A stretch of 64,000 bases of DNA from Streptomyces californicus (GTDB lineage: Bacteria; Actinomycetota; Actinomycetes; Streptomycetales; Streptomycetaceae). Below are positions 42,126-50,226 of this stretch, in pieces. The notes under the pieces were generated by a model. It did no database searches, had not been told where the DNA came from, and was given only the letters and a program-made list of their open reading frames with translations. The position numbers and the translations under genes are program-made. The first letter of the stretch is position 1; each line of letters begins with the position of its first letter. The DNA is taken from positions 124,001-188,000 of the forward strand of contig NZ_JNZZ01000008.1 of the NCBI RefSeq assembly GCF_000717645.1. Reading direction: 5' to 3'.

Positions 42126-42926
42126 TCAGTCCGCCGGGCTCGTCGCGGGCATCCGGCCCACGGTGGTGCCCAGGTCGATCACGGCGAACGCGGCGCCCTG
42201 CGGATCGCTGATCGCCGCGAACCGGCCGAACGGGCTGTCCACCGGCCCGTACCGCAGCTCCCCGCCGCGCGCGGTCGCCTTCGCCACGGCCGCGTCGCAG
42301 TCCGGCACGGCGAAGTACACGTTGACGTACGACGGGACCTCCGGCGGGAACTCCTCGCCCATCGCCATCCGGCCGAGGACCGTCCGCCCGGCCACGTCGA
42401 ACATGGTGAAGTCCATCGACTCGTCGTCGAACTTCCGCACCGTGTACGGGAAGACCGCCGGGTAGAACGCGTCCACCCGCTGCGGGTCCCGGGTGAAGAC
42501 CTCGCTCCAGCAGTAACCGCCGGGCGCCCCCATCTCCGTCTCGAACCCCTCGTGACGGCCTGCCTGCCAGATGCCGAAGACGGCGCCGCCGGGGTCGCGG
42601 GCCAGCGCCATCGTGCCGAAGTCGCCGATCCGCATCGGCTCCATCAGCACCTCGCCGCCGTTGTCGCGGACCTTCACCGCGGTGGCGGCCGCGTCCGGCG
42701 ACGCGAAGTAGAGACACCACGCGGAGGTGTCGTCCGCGCCCGGCATCGGCGGGACGACGGCCGCCGCGGCCCTGCCGTCCGCGAACGCCTGCGTGTAGTC
42801 GCCGAACTCCGACGCGCTCTCGCCGAACGTCCAGCCGAGCACGTCGCCGTAGAAGCTCTTGGCGCCCTCGATGTCGACGAACATGGCGTCCGCCCAGCAC
42901 GGGGTGCCCTCGGGTTGTACAGCCAT
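42126..42926 (-). CDS. VOC-family protein, two glyoxalase-like domains
   Basis: The 266-residue protein has two vicinal-oxygen-chelate repeats. The first begins CWADAMFVDIEGAKSFYGDV and the second CWSEVFTRDPQRVDAFYPAV. Metal ligands are not all obvious. Related proteins include glyoxalases and hydroxylase-like enzymes, and many act in antibiotic resistance or as unannotated lyases. The ATG follows AAGGACC. It is divergent from the acetyltransferase at 43087, and a 25-bp dyad lies between them. Confidence 0.88.
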   Translation of the reverse strand: MAVQPEGTPCWADAMFVDIEGAKSFYGDVLGWTFGESASEFGDYTQAFADGRAAAAVVPPMPGADDTSAWCLYFASPDAAATAVKVRDNGGEVLMEPMRIGDFGTMALARDPGGAVFGIWQAGRHEGFETEMGAPGGYCWSEVFTRDPQRVDAFYPAVFPYTVRKFDDESMDFTMFDVAGRTVLGRMAMGEEFPPEVPSYVNVYFAVPDCDAAVAKATARGGELRYGPVDSPFGRFAAISDPQGAAFAVIDLGTTVGRMPATSPAD

Positions 42927-43035
42927 CGCCCCGGTCCTTCCCTGCGATCCCTGGTCTCGGCCCCGCCCCGTGCTGTCCACGCTAGGCGCGGCCCGGCGGT
43001 CGCGCGCGGCCGGACGGCGGCGACTCCCTTACGTA

Positions 43036-43060
43036 CTAGTGCATACGCGGTACGCACTAG
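43036..43060. promoter_or_regulatory. 25-bp dyad CTAGTGCATAC-GCG-GTACGCACTAG
   Basis: Two 11-bp arms (43036-43046 and 43050-43060) are inverted with one mismatch and a 3-bp spacer. It lies 26 bp ahead of the acetyltransferase start and about 110 bp from the divergent VOC gene. Size and form resemble TetR or MarR operators; no regulator gene is adjacent. Confidence 0.7.
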
Positions 43061-43086
43061 CGTGAAGAAAGGCTAGGGTCGGGGTC

Positions 43087-43680
43087 ATGACCGCGCTCCC
43101 GCCCCGGCCCGTGACCCTGACCGGGCAGTACGTCGCCCTCGTGCCGCTGGCCCCCGACCACCTGGACGACCTCTTCGCGGCGGGCGGGGGCGACGCCGAG
43201 GTGTGGCGCTGGCTGACCGGGCCGCCGCCGCGCACCCGTGAAGAACTGGGCGGCTGGATGGGCCGGCTGCTGGGCGATCCGGCGTACGTGCCGTTCGCCG
43301 TGGTCCACCGGGCGAGCGGGCGGGCCGTGGGGTGGACGACCCTGCTGGACGTGGTGGTGCCGGACGAGCGGCTGGAGATCGGCTGGACCTGGTACGGCCG
43401 CGACCACTGGCGCTCACCGGTGAACACCGAGACGAAGCTCCTGCTGCTGACGTACGCCTTCGAGGTGCTGGGCATGGGGCGCGTGCAGCTGAAGACCGAC
43501 CACTTGAACGAGCGGTCCCAGGCGGCCATCGCGCGGCTCGGGGCGCGGCGCGAGGGGGTGCTCCGGCGGCACCGGCGGCGGGCGGACGGCAGTTGGCGGG
43601 ACAGCGTCTACTTCTCGCTGCTCGCCGACGAGTGGCCCGAGGCGAAGGCGCGGCTCACCGCGCGCCTGGCGGAGGGCTGA
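43087..43680 (+). CDS. GNAT acetyltransferase (RimJ/RimL type)
   Basis: The 197-residue protein matches the RimJ/RimL subgroup: an N-terminal RLVALxPL-like VALVPLAPDHLDDLFAA, the strand LEIGWTWYGRDHWRSPVNTE and the acetyl-CoA region LLLTYAFEVLGMGRVQLKTD, then NERSQAAIARLGARREGVL. It probably acetylates an amine, which could be a ribosomal protein or a small molecule. The upstream dyad suggests specific control. Confidence 0.92.
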   Translation: MTALPPRPVTLTGQYVALVPLAPDHLDDLFAAGGGDAEVWRWLTGPPPRTREELGGWMGRLLGDPAYVPFAVVHRASGRAVGWTTLLDVVVPDERLEIGWTWYGRDHWRSPVNTETKLLLLTYAFEVLGMGRVQLKTDHLNERSQAAIARLGARREGVLRRHRRRADGSWRDSVYFSLLADEWPEAKARLTARLAEG

Positions 43681-43827
43681 GCGCGGCCGGCGGGCGGGAG
43701 GCGCGGTCGGGGGCGGGCGCGCGTTCCTCGCCGGCGCGGCTGGTGAGGGTGCGCGCCGGTGCGGCCGGGGAGGATGCCCGTCGGCGCGGCTGGGGAAGGT
43801 GCGCCCCGGCCCGATGTCCCGGCCGGT

Positions 43828-44034
43828 CTATCTCCGGGGCGCCCCGTGCTGCCGGGCCGGTCGCTCGTCGGCGGCGCAGTCCGCGCAGTCGGGGTTCTCG
43901 CAGGGGCCCGCCCGCCAGACGGGGACGAAGATCCCGAGGGATTTGTGGCGGTGGATCTCGGAGCGTACGGGCTGTTTGCAGGTCGGGCACATGAAAGCGG
44001 CCCGCTGTCGGGTCTCACGCTCTTTGCTGGCCAT
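43828..44034 (-). CDS. Small zinc-ribbon-like protein
   Basis: The 68-residue protein has two Cys pairs, MCPTCKQPV and CENPDCADC, plausible for zinc binding. It is strongly basic at the ends. The same D/NCADCA motif occurs in the small protein at 56671-56988. The ATG is preceded by GTGAG. No function can be assigned. Confidence 0.6.
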   Translation of the reverse strand: MASKERETRQRAAFMCPTCKQPVRSEIHRHKSLGIFVPVWRAGPCENPDCADCAADERPARQHGAPRR

Positions 44035-44094
44035 TTACTCACGATAGGCCGGGCGGGTACTTTTGGAAACCTTTAGCTGCGCTTTTGCCAGGCT

Positions 44095-45063
44095 TTACTT
44101 CTCGGCGGAGGAGGTGTCCGCGCCTTCCTTGCCCTCCGGCGGGCGGCGCATGCTGAGGGTCACCGACACCGCCAGGATCACGACGATCACGGCGAGGCTC
44201 ACCGGGGAGGGGATCTCCGGGATCGAGGTGCTGATCATCTTGTGGGCGGCCTGGAGGATCAGCTTGACCGCGATGAAGGCGAGGATGACCGCCAGCCCGT
44301 GGCTCAGGTAGTGGAACCGGTCCAGGAGCCCCGCCAGCAGGAAGTACAGGGCCCGGAGCCCCAGGATGGCGAAGGCGTTGCTGGTGTAGACGATGAACAG
44401 GTCGTCGCTGACCGCGAGGACCGCCGGCACGCTGTCGACGGCGAAGATGAGGTCGGCTGCCTCGATCGCGGCGACCACCGCGAGCAGCGGGGTGGCGACC
44501 CGCCGCCCCTCCTCGTGGACCACGAAATGGGTGCCGGAGTAGTGGTCCTGCACCGGCATCACCTTCCGCAGCAACCGCACCGCGAAGCTCTTTCCGGGGT
44601 CGAAATTCTCCTCCTGGCCGCTGAGGATCTTGTAGCTGCTGTAGAAAAGGACCGCGGCGAAGAGGAACAGGACGAACGTGAAGCGGTTCACCACCGCGAC
44701 GCCGAGCGTCAGGAACACCGCCCGGAACACCAGGGCTCCGATGACGCCGAAGAAAAGCACCCGGTGCTGGTATTCGCGGGGCACCTTGAAATAGGCGAAG
44801 ATCAGCGCGAAGACGAAGAGGTTGTCGACCGACAGGCTCTTCTCCAGCAGCCAGGCGGTCGTGTACTCGGTCCCGGCGGTCGTCCCGAGCGTCACGAAGA
44901 CGACCGCGCCGAAGACCAGCGCCAGCCCCACCCACAACGCGCTCCACAGCCCGGCCTCCTTGAAGCCGATGACATGCGCCTTGCGGTGGGCCAGGAGGTC
45001 GACCGCCAGGGAGACGACGACGGTCACGGCGAACACGATCCAGAGCCACACCGGTACGTCCAC
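44095..45063 (-). CDS. TerC/Alx-family membrane protein
   Basis: The 322-residue protein has about nine membrane segments. It carries the TerC metal motifs LEKSLSVDNLFVFALIFAYF and AIEAADLIFAVDSVPAVLAV, whose conserved acids lie within the membrane. TerC proteins are linked to manganese export, tellurium resistance and metallation of exported proteins. I chose the GTG at 45063 (GGGAGG 9 nt upstream), giving the usual N-terminus VPVWLWIVFAVTVVVSLAVD. The 315-bp divergent region to the next gene contains a strong dyad. Confidence 0.93.
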   Translation of the reverse strand: MDVPVWLWIVFAVTVVVSLAVDLLAHRKAHVIGFKEAGLWSALWVGLALVFGAVVFVTLGTTAGTEYTTAWLLEKSLSVDNLFVFALIFAYFKVPREYQHRVLFFGVIGALVFRAVFLTLGVAVVNRFTFVLFLFAAVLFYSSYKILSGQEENFDPGKSFAVRLLRKVMPVQDHYSGTHFVVHEEGRRVATPLLAVVAAIEAADLIFAVDSVPAVLAVSDDLFIVYTSNAFAILGLRALYFLLAGLLDRFHYLSHGLAVILAFIAVKLILQAAHKMISTSIPEIPSPVSLAVIVVILAVSVTLSMRRPPEGKEGADTSSAEK

Positions 45064-45233
45064 GCGCAGACCTCCCGCTCGGGTACTTCCGAGTGTGACC
45101 CGGCCGTCGCGACGGCGCCCGCCGAAGACCACCGGGGGCGACCGCGCTCCCGCCGGGCCGGCTGTCCGGTGGACGCGGTGACCACCGTGTCCATGGCGGG
45201 ACGGGCCGGGCCGCCGTCGGCCGATACGAGGCC

Positions 45234-45268
45234 GGTCTGTATCGGCCGATACGCGGCCGATACAGACC
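45234..45268. promoter_or_regulatory. 14-bp perfect inverted repeat in a divergent promoter region
   Basis: GGTCTGTATCGGCC (45234-45247) and its exact inverse (45255-45268) flank a 7-nt loop GATACGC. A third CGGCCGATACG-like copy lies just to the left. The site sits between TerC (minus) and the EEP membrane protein (plus) and could be an operator or a hairpin. Confidence 0.65.
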
Positions 45269-45378
45269 CGCGCGGTTCTCGAAGCTCTGCCCTGCCCGGC
45301 CGGAAGCACGGCTCGCGGACGCTGGGGGCGTACCCCGCGCCGGTGGTACGTGACCTCGGACGTTGGGAGACGCGTGCC

Positions 45379-46431
45379 GTGCTGAGCACCCGGAAAGGCC
45401 CGGACACCCGCGACGGGACGGCGGAGGGCGGGACACCGCCGCCCGCCTCCCCGGCCGCGCGGGAGCAAGGGCGGGGGCAGGGAGATGAGCGGGGACGGGG
45501 GCCGGGGCGTGGGCGGGGGCCGCGCCGCGCCGACCGTCTGCTCGTCGCCGCGGCCGTGTGCTGCGCCGTACCGATGGCGCTGCAGGGGTGGATCCCGAAC
45601 ACGGGCGTCAACGCGGGCAGCCTCGTCCAGACGCTGCTGCCCTGGACGGGCCTCGCCGTGCCGGTCCTGCTCGTGCTCGCCGCCGTACGCCGGTCGCGGG
45701 CGGCCGCCGCGGCGGTGCTCGTACCCGCCGTCGTCTGGGGCACCCTCTTCGGGGGCGCGCTCACCGACAAGCGCTCGGCCGGCGGCGACCTGACGGTGGT
45801 CAGCCACAACGTGGGGGAGGCGAACCCCGACCCTGCCGGTACCGCGCGGGTGCTCGCCGGGGCGGACGCGGACGTGCTGGCGCTGGAGGAGCTGTCCGAC
45901 ACGTCGGCGCCCGTCTACGCCCGCGAACTGGCCGCCGCCTACCCGCACCACGCGGTGATCGGCGGAGTCGGCATCTGGAGCCGGCACCCGCTGGCGGACG
46001 TGCGCGCCGTCCCGATCATGCCGTGGACCCGTGCGCTGCGGGCGACGGCCAAGACCCCGGAAGGGCCGGTCGCCGTGTACGCGGTCCACCTGGCGTCGGT
46101 ACGGGTCTCGGCGGCCGGGTTCACGACGGGCCGCCGCAACGACGCGGCCCGTGAGCTGGCCGCCGCGCTCCGGGCGGAGGCCGTGCCCCGGGTCGTGGTG
46201 CTGGGCGACCTCAACGGGACGTACCAGGACGACGCGCTCGCCCCGGTGACCTCGCGGCTGCGGTCCGCGCAACGGGAGGCGGGCGACGGCCTCGGCTTCA
46301 CCTGGCCCGCGGTGTTTCCCGTGGCCCGCATCGATGAGGTCCTGGTGCGGGGGATGACCCCGCGCGCCGCCTGGACCCTGCCCGCGACCGGCAGCGACCA
46401 CCTCCCGGTCGCGGCCGCGGTGAGCCGGTGA
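45379..46431 (+). CDS. Membrane endonuclease/exonuclease/phosphatase-family protein (VanJ-like)
   Basis: The 350-residue protein has a low-complexity start, three membrane segments (DRLLVAAAVCCAVPMALQGW; TGLAVPVLLVLAAVRRSRAA; AVLVPAVVWGTLFGGALTDK) and an extracellular EEP domain. The domain shows VVSHNVGEANPDPA, ALEELSDTSA, VVVLGDLNGTYQDDAL and the final GSDHLPVAA, so the metal and catalytic residues are intact. The layout matches VanJ, a Streptomyces membrane phosphatase acting on lipid-linked cell-wall precursors and giving teicoplanin resistance. That role is inferred. The GTG follows GGGAGA. Confidence 0.88.
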   Translation: MLSTRKGPDTRDGTAEGGTPPPASPAAREQGRGQGDERGRGPGRGRGPRRADRLLVAAAVCCAVPMALQGWIPNTGVNAGSLVQTLLPWTGLAVPVLLVLAAVRRSRAAAAAVLVPAVVWGTLFGGALTDKRSAGGDLTVVSHNVGEANPDPAGTARVLAGADADVLALEELSDTSAPVYARELAAAYPHHAVIGGVGIWSRHPLADVRAVPIMPWTRALRATAKTPEGPVAVYAVHLASVRVSAAGFTTGRRNDAARELAAALRAEAVPRVVVLGDLNGTYQDDALAPVTSRLRSAQREAGDGLGFTWPAVFPVARIDEVLVRGMTPRAAWTLPATGSDHLPVAAAVSR

Positions 46432-46509
46432 CCGTGAGCCGGAGGCCGGGCACGTACCGCCCGAAGCCGGTGGCCTCGCTGCGGAGACCGGTGATCTCGC
46501 GGGGCCGGC

Positions 46510-46572
46510 CGGGCACGTCACGTCGGCGGCCGGGCACGTCACGTCGGCGGCCGGGCACGTCACGCCGGCGGC
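46510..46572 (+). repeat. Three tandem 21-bp repeats
   Basis: The 21-bp unit starting CGGGCACGTCACGTCGG is present at 46510-46530, 46531-46551 and 46552-46572, the last with one change. Diverged GGTGACCTCGC-type copies flank it. It lies between the EEP gene and the response regulator, in otherwise gene-free sequence. Confidence 0.85.
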
Positions 46573-46666
46573 CGCGGACTTCGCACCCGAGGCCGGTGAC
46601 CTCGCGCCCGAGACCCGTGGCCGGGCCGTCCGCGTCTTGCCCCACTACGATGCGAGCGACCGACCG

Positions 46667-47452
46667 ATGACCTCGAACGCCCAGGTAGGCAGCGTGTCCG
46701 AAGCCCGGGGCCCGGCCCCCGTCAGCGTGCTCGTGGTCGAGGACGACGCCACCATCCGCCGCGCCGTCCAGCTCGCCCTGGAGCGGTACGGCTACCGGGT
46801 CGACGTCGCCGCCGACGGGCTCGACGGCCTGGAGGCGTTCCGCGCAGGCGCGTACGACCTGCTGATCCTCGACGTGATGCTGCCCGCGCTGGACGGGATC
46901 GGCCTCTGCACCCGTATCCGCGAGGAGAGTTCCGTCCCGGTCCTGATGATGTCGGCGCGCGGCGACGCCCTCGACGTGGTCGCGGGTCTGGAGGCGGGGG
47001 CCGACGACTACGTGGTCAAGCCCGTCGACACCGCCGTCATGGTCGCCCGGATCCGCGCCCTGCTGCGACGCGCCACCTTCAGCCCCGACGCCGAGGAGGC
47101 CGCGCTCCGGAGGACCGGCCCGGCGGGACGCGGCGGCCGGACGGCGGGCCGGGCCGCCCCCGACCACGTGCTGACCTTCGGCGATCTGACCGTCGACACC
47201 CGGGGCATGGAGGTCCGCCGGGCCGGGGAGACCGTGGCGCTCACCCCCACCGAGCTGCGTCTGCTGCTGGAGTTCGCCGCCGCGCCCGGAACGGTCCTCG
47301 ACCGCCGCCGGCTGCTGCGCGAGGTGTGGGACTACGGCTGGGAGGGCGACACCCGGGTCGTGGACCTCTGCGTGCTCCGGCTCCGCAAGAAGATCGGCGG
47401 CGGGCGGATCGAGACCGTACGCGGCTTCGGCTACAAGCTCGTCCGCGGCTGA
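46667..47452 (+). CDS. OmpR-family response regulator
   Basis: The 261-residue protein has a receiver domain (VSVLVVEDDATIRRAVQLAL; phospho-Asp in LLILDVMLPALDG; Lys in DDYVVKP) and a winged-helix DNA-binding domain (ALTPTELRLLLEFAAAPGTV, ending RIETVRGFGYKLVR). A 40-residue linker rich in Arg and Gly joins them. It resembles CseB-type regulators. It lies 15 bp ahead of the sensor kinase gene. The start is uncertain: ATG 46667 or GTG 46694 with AGGTAGG just upstream. Confidence 0.92.
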   Translation: MTSNAQVGSVSEARGPAPVSVLVVEDDATIRRAVQLALERYGYRVDVAADGLDGLEAFRAGAYDLLILDVMLPALDGIGLCTRIREESSVPVLMMSARGDALDVVAGLEAGADDYVVKPVDTAVMVARIRALLRRATFSPDAEEAALRRTGPAGRGGRTAGRAAPDHVLTFGDLTVDTRGMEVRRAGETVALTPTELRLLLEFAAAPGTVLDRRRLLREVWDYGWEGDTRVVDLCVLRLRKKIGGGRIETVRGFGYKLVRG

Positions 47453-47467
47453 GCGGCCGGCCGTCCC

Positions 47468-48802
47468 GTGGACCTCCTCAACCCCCGCGCCCTGCGCTGG
47501 AAGATCGCCGCGCTCGCCGCCGCCGCGTGCTGCGCGGTCGCCGCCGTCGTCGGCTTCCTGGTGCACGACGCGACCCGGGAGCGCGGTCTGCGCGTCGGCA
47601 CCGAGCGGGCGACGACGCGGCTGACCGCCGCCGAGCGGGAGTTCGAGCGTACGGGGGAGGCCCCGGCCGACATCGACGTACGGTCCCGGGCCGAGCTGCC
47701 CGCGCCCCTGGCCCGCGACCTCCCGCCCCGCCCGGCCGGAGGGCCGGGCGGGACGGCGTACGCCACCTGGTACGACGTCGATCCGCCCAACTGGTACTGG
47801 ATGTGGGGTGCTGCGGTCGTCGGTGGCGACCGCTACCTCGTCGTCCGGGAGGACATGAGCGCCGAGGTCCGCAGCCTCCAGCTCCTGGACCGCAGCATCG
47901 TGAAGTCCGTCCTCGCCGCACTGTTGGTCGTCGTGCCGCTCGCCGCCCTCGCCACGGAACCGATCAACCGCCGTCTGCGCCACGGGGCCCGTACCGCCCG
48001 CCGCATCGCCGACGGCGACCTGGACGCCCGGATCGGGTCCGCCGGGCGGGCCCGCGACGAGATCACCGAGATGGCGTCGGCCGTCGACCACATGGCCACC
48101 GCCCTCCAGAACAAGCTGGACAACGAGCGCCGCTTCACCGCCGACGTCGCCCACGAACTGCGCACCCCGCTCATGGGCCTGGTCACCGCCGCCGGTCTGC
48201 TGCCCGAGGACGACGAGGCGGCGGGGCTCGTACGGGACCGGCTACGGGCGCTGAACGCCCTGGTCGAGGACCTGTTGGAGATCTCCCGCCTCGACGCGGG
48301 CGCCGAGCGGGCCCGGCTCGACCCGGTGCCGTTGGGCGAACTGGTCGCGGACGTCGTACGGCGTACGGACACCGACACGCGGGTCACCGTCGAGCCGGGC
48401 GATGCCGACGAGGTCCGTACCGTCCACGGGGCGTCGGCGGGTGCGCGGGGCGCCGGGGCCGTGGGCTCGGCCGGGCTGGTGGAGACCGATCCGCGCCGGG
48501 TGGAGCGGATCGTGGTGAACCTCGTCGCCAACGCCCACCGGCACGGCGCGGGCCCCGTCGAGGTGACCGTGGCCGGGACGCGGATCGCCGTACGCGACCA
48601 CGGGCCGGGCTTCCCGCCCGAGTTGCTGGCGGACGGCCCGCGGCGCTTCCGTACCGGCGCGAGCGAACGGGGCCGGGGGCACGGGCTCGGGCTGACCGTC
48701 GCGCAGGGGCAGGCCGGTGTGCTCGGAGCCCGGCTGACGTTCGCGAACGCCCCGGGCGGAGGGGCGCTCGCCACCCTCGACCTGGCTCCGCCGCCGCCCT
48801 GA
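47468..48802 (+). CDS. Two-component sensor histidine kinase
   Basis: The 444-residue protein has two membrane segments (KIAALAAAACCAVAAVVGFL and SVLAALLVVVPLAALATEPI) around an extracellular sensor of about 110 residues, then HAMP, the phospho-acceptor motif ADVAHELRTPLMG and an ATPase domain with NLVANAHRHG, RDHGPGFP and GHGLGLT. The sensor contains Trp/Tyr-rich PPNWYWMWGAA. It partners the response regulator just upstream. The pair may sense envelope stress, as CseB/CseC do, which would fit the DD-carboxypeptidase gene that follows; this is inference. Confidence 0.93.
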   Translation: MDLLNPRALRWKIAALAAAACCAVAAVVGFLVHDATRERGLRVGTERATTRLTAAEREFERTGEAPADIDVRSRAELPAPLARDLPPRPAGGPGGTAYATWYDVDPPNWYWMWGAAVVGGDRYLVVREDMSAEVRSLQLLDRSIVKSVLAALLVVVPLAALATEPINRRLRHGARTARRIADGDLDARIGSAGRARDEITEMASAVDHMATALQNKLDNERRFTADVAHELRTPLMGLVTAAGLLPEDDEAAGLVRDRLRALNALVEDLLEISRLDAGAERARLDPVPLGELVADVVRRTDTDTRVTVEPGDADEVRTVHGASAGARGAGAVGSAGLVETDPRRVERIVVNLVANAHRHGAGPVEVTVAGTRIAVRDHGPGFPPELLADGPRRFRTGASERGRGHGLGLTVAQGQAGVLGARLTFANAPGGGALATLDLAPPPP

Positions 48803-48919
48803 TACGGAACCGCAACGCACTCACGCGGCGCTGGAAACGCGGCGGCACGGGTCCGGAAGAACGACTCCTCGAAGGTGACAGCGGTAACGGCACACCGCAC
48901 GCACCGCCAGGAGGAGCCC

Positions 48920-50080
48920 ATGCCCGAGCCGACGCCCACGTCCACGTCCACGCCCGAATCCAGCGCCGTGCCGACGCCCGCGCCCGCGCCTGAATCCAGC
49001 GCCGTGCCGACGCCCGCGCCCGCGCCTGAATCCAGCGCCGTGCCGACGCCCGCGCCCACCCGGGAGACCGAGACCGGAACCGTTGTGGCCGCCCCCGCCC
49101 CCGGTGGCGGCCGTCTCCGTCGGTCGGTCCTCGGCCCGTTGACCGCCGCCGTGGTGCTCGCGGCGGCTGCGGGAGGCTGGTACGCGTCCGGCGGCGGCTC
49201 CCCGGTCGGGGCGGCGGTCGACGGCACCGGGGAGGCGGTGGCGCCGGTCGCCCGGTCGCTGCGTCTGCCGTGGCCGGACGAGGGCCAGGCGAGCGTGGCG
49301 GTCGAGGGGATCGGCAGCCTCGGCACCCGGGGGGAGCAGAAGCCGGTTCCGATCGCCAGCCTCACCAAGGTCATGACGGCCTACGTGATCCTTGAGGGGC
49401 ACCCGATGCGGGTCGGCGCCCCCGGCGCGGCGGTGGTCGCCGACCAGCGGGCGGCCGACGAGTCCTACTCCTCCGTCGAGACGACCGCTCCCGTGCTCGC
49501 CGGCCGGACGTACACCCAACGGCGGCTGCTGGAGCTGATGATGGTGCCGTCCGGCAACAACATCGCCCGTCTGCTGGCCCGTTGGGACGCGGGACAGGAG
49601 CAGGCGTTCGTCGCGAAGATGAACCGGGCCGCCGCCGGTCTCGGCATGCGTGCCACCACGTACACCGGAGTGAGCGGGATGGAGGCGAGCACCAGAAGCA
49701 CGTCCGACGACCAACTCCGCCTGGCCCGTGCCGCGATGAAGGACCCAGTCTTCCGGCAGATCGTGGCGACCGCCTCCGTCACGGCTCCCGGGACCGGGGC
49801 CACCTTCCGCAACACGAACCGGCTGCTCGGGCACGACGGAGTGATCGGCCTCAAGACCGGCTCCTCCACCCCGGCCGGCGGCAACCTCGCCTGGGCCGCT
49901 ACGCAGAGGATCGCCGGAACCACCCGCCTCGTCGTCGGGGTGGTGCTGCACCAGCGCGCCGGCACCACCCCGGCCGAAGGAAGCGCCGCCGCCCACGAGG
50001 CCGGCCGCGCCCTGATCACCACGATCCGCGCGGACCTCCCCGACGCGCTGACGCGAGCCGGTGGCAGCGGACGCCGATGA
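48920..50080 (+). CDS. D-alanyl-D-alanine carboxypeptidase (penicillin-binding protein)
   Basis: The 386-residue protein begins with a cytosolic Pro-rich tail containing three exact copies of the 12-residue unit PESSAVPTPAPA (encoded by three 36-bp repeats at 48953-49060), then a single membrane anchor (GPLTAAVVLAAAAGGWYASG). The peptidase domain has SxxK (IASLTK), SxN (VPSGNN) and KTG (GLKTGS). It trims the terminal D-Ala from peptidoglycan stem peptides. The ATG follows GGAGGAG. It lies 117 bp after the sensor kinase and could belong to its regulon. Its last codons and stop are part of a tandem repeat that continues downstream. Confidence 0.92.
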   Translation: MPEPTPTSTSTPESSAVPTPAPAPESSAVPTPAPAPESSAVPTPAPTRETETGTVVAAPAPGGGRLRRSVLGPLTAAVVLAAAAGGWYASGGGSPVGAAVDGTGEAVAPVARSLRLPWPDEGQASVAVEGIGSLGTRGEQKPVPIASLTKVMTAYVILEGHPMRVGAPGAAVVADQRAADESYSSVETTAPVLAGRTYTQRRLLELMMVPSGNNIARLLARWDAGQEQAFVAKMNRAAAGLGMRATTYTGVSGMEASTRSTSDDQLRLARAAMKDPVFRQIVATASVTAPGTGATFRNTNRLLGHDGVIGLKTGSSTPAGGNLAWAATQRIAGTTRLVVGVVLHQRAGTTPAEGSAAAHEAGRALITTIRADLPDALTRAGGSGRR

Positions 50081-50165
50081 CCGGCGCGGTGATCAGCTCC
50101 AGGGGCAGCGGACACCGATGACCGGCGCGGGGATCAGGCCCGGTGGCGGTGGACGCCGATGCCCG
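50058..50165 (+). repeat. About 38-45-bp tandem repeats covering the stop of the carboxypeptidase gene
   Basis: GGCAGCGGACGCCGATGACC, GGCAGCGGACACCGATGACC and a diverged GGCGGTGGACGCCGATGCCC copy follow one another. The first contains the TGA stop of the carboxypeptidase gene. Slippage here would change the protein's C-terminus. Confidence 0.7.
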
Positions 50166-50226
50166 GCCGGTCGCCGGGCGGCCCGGAGCGCGGGAGCGCC
50201 CCATCGCCCGGCCGCCCGGCGCGGTG

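Noticed and set aside
46510..46572. CRISPR array
   Set aside because: The 21-bp units are in direct tandem without spacers, and no cas gene is present.
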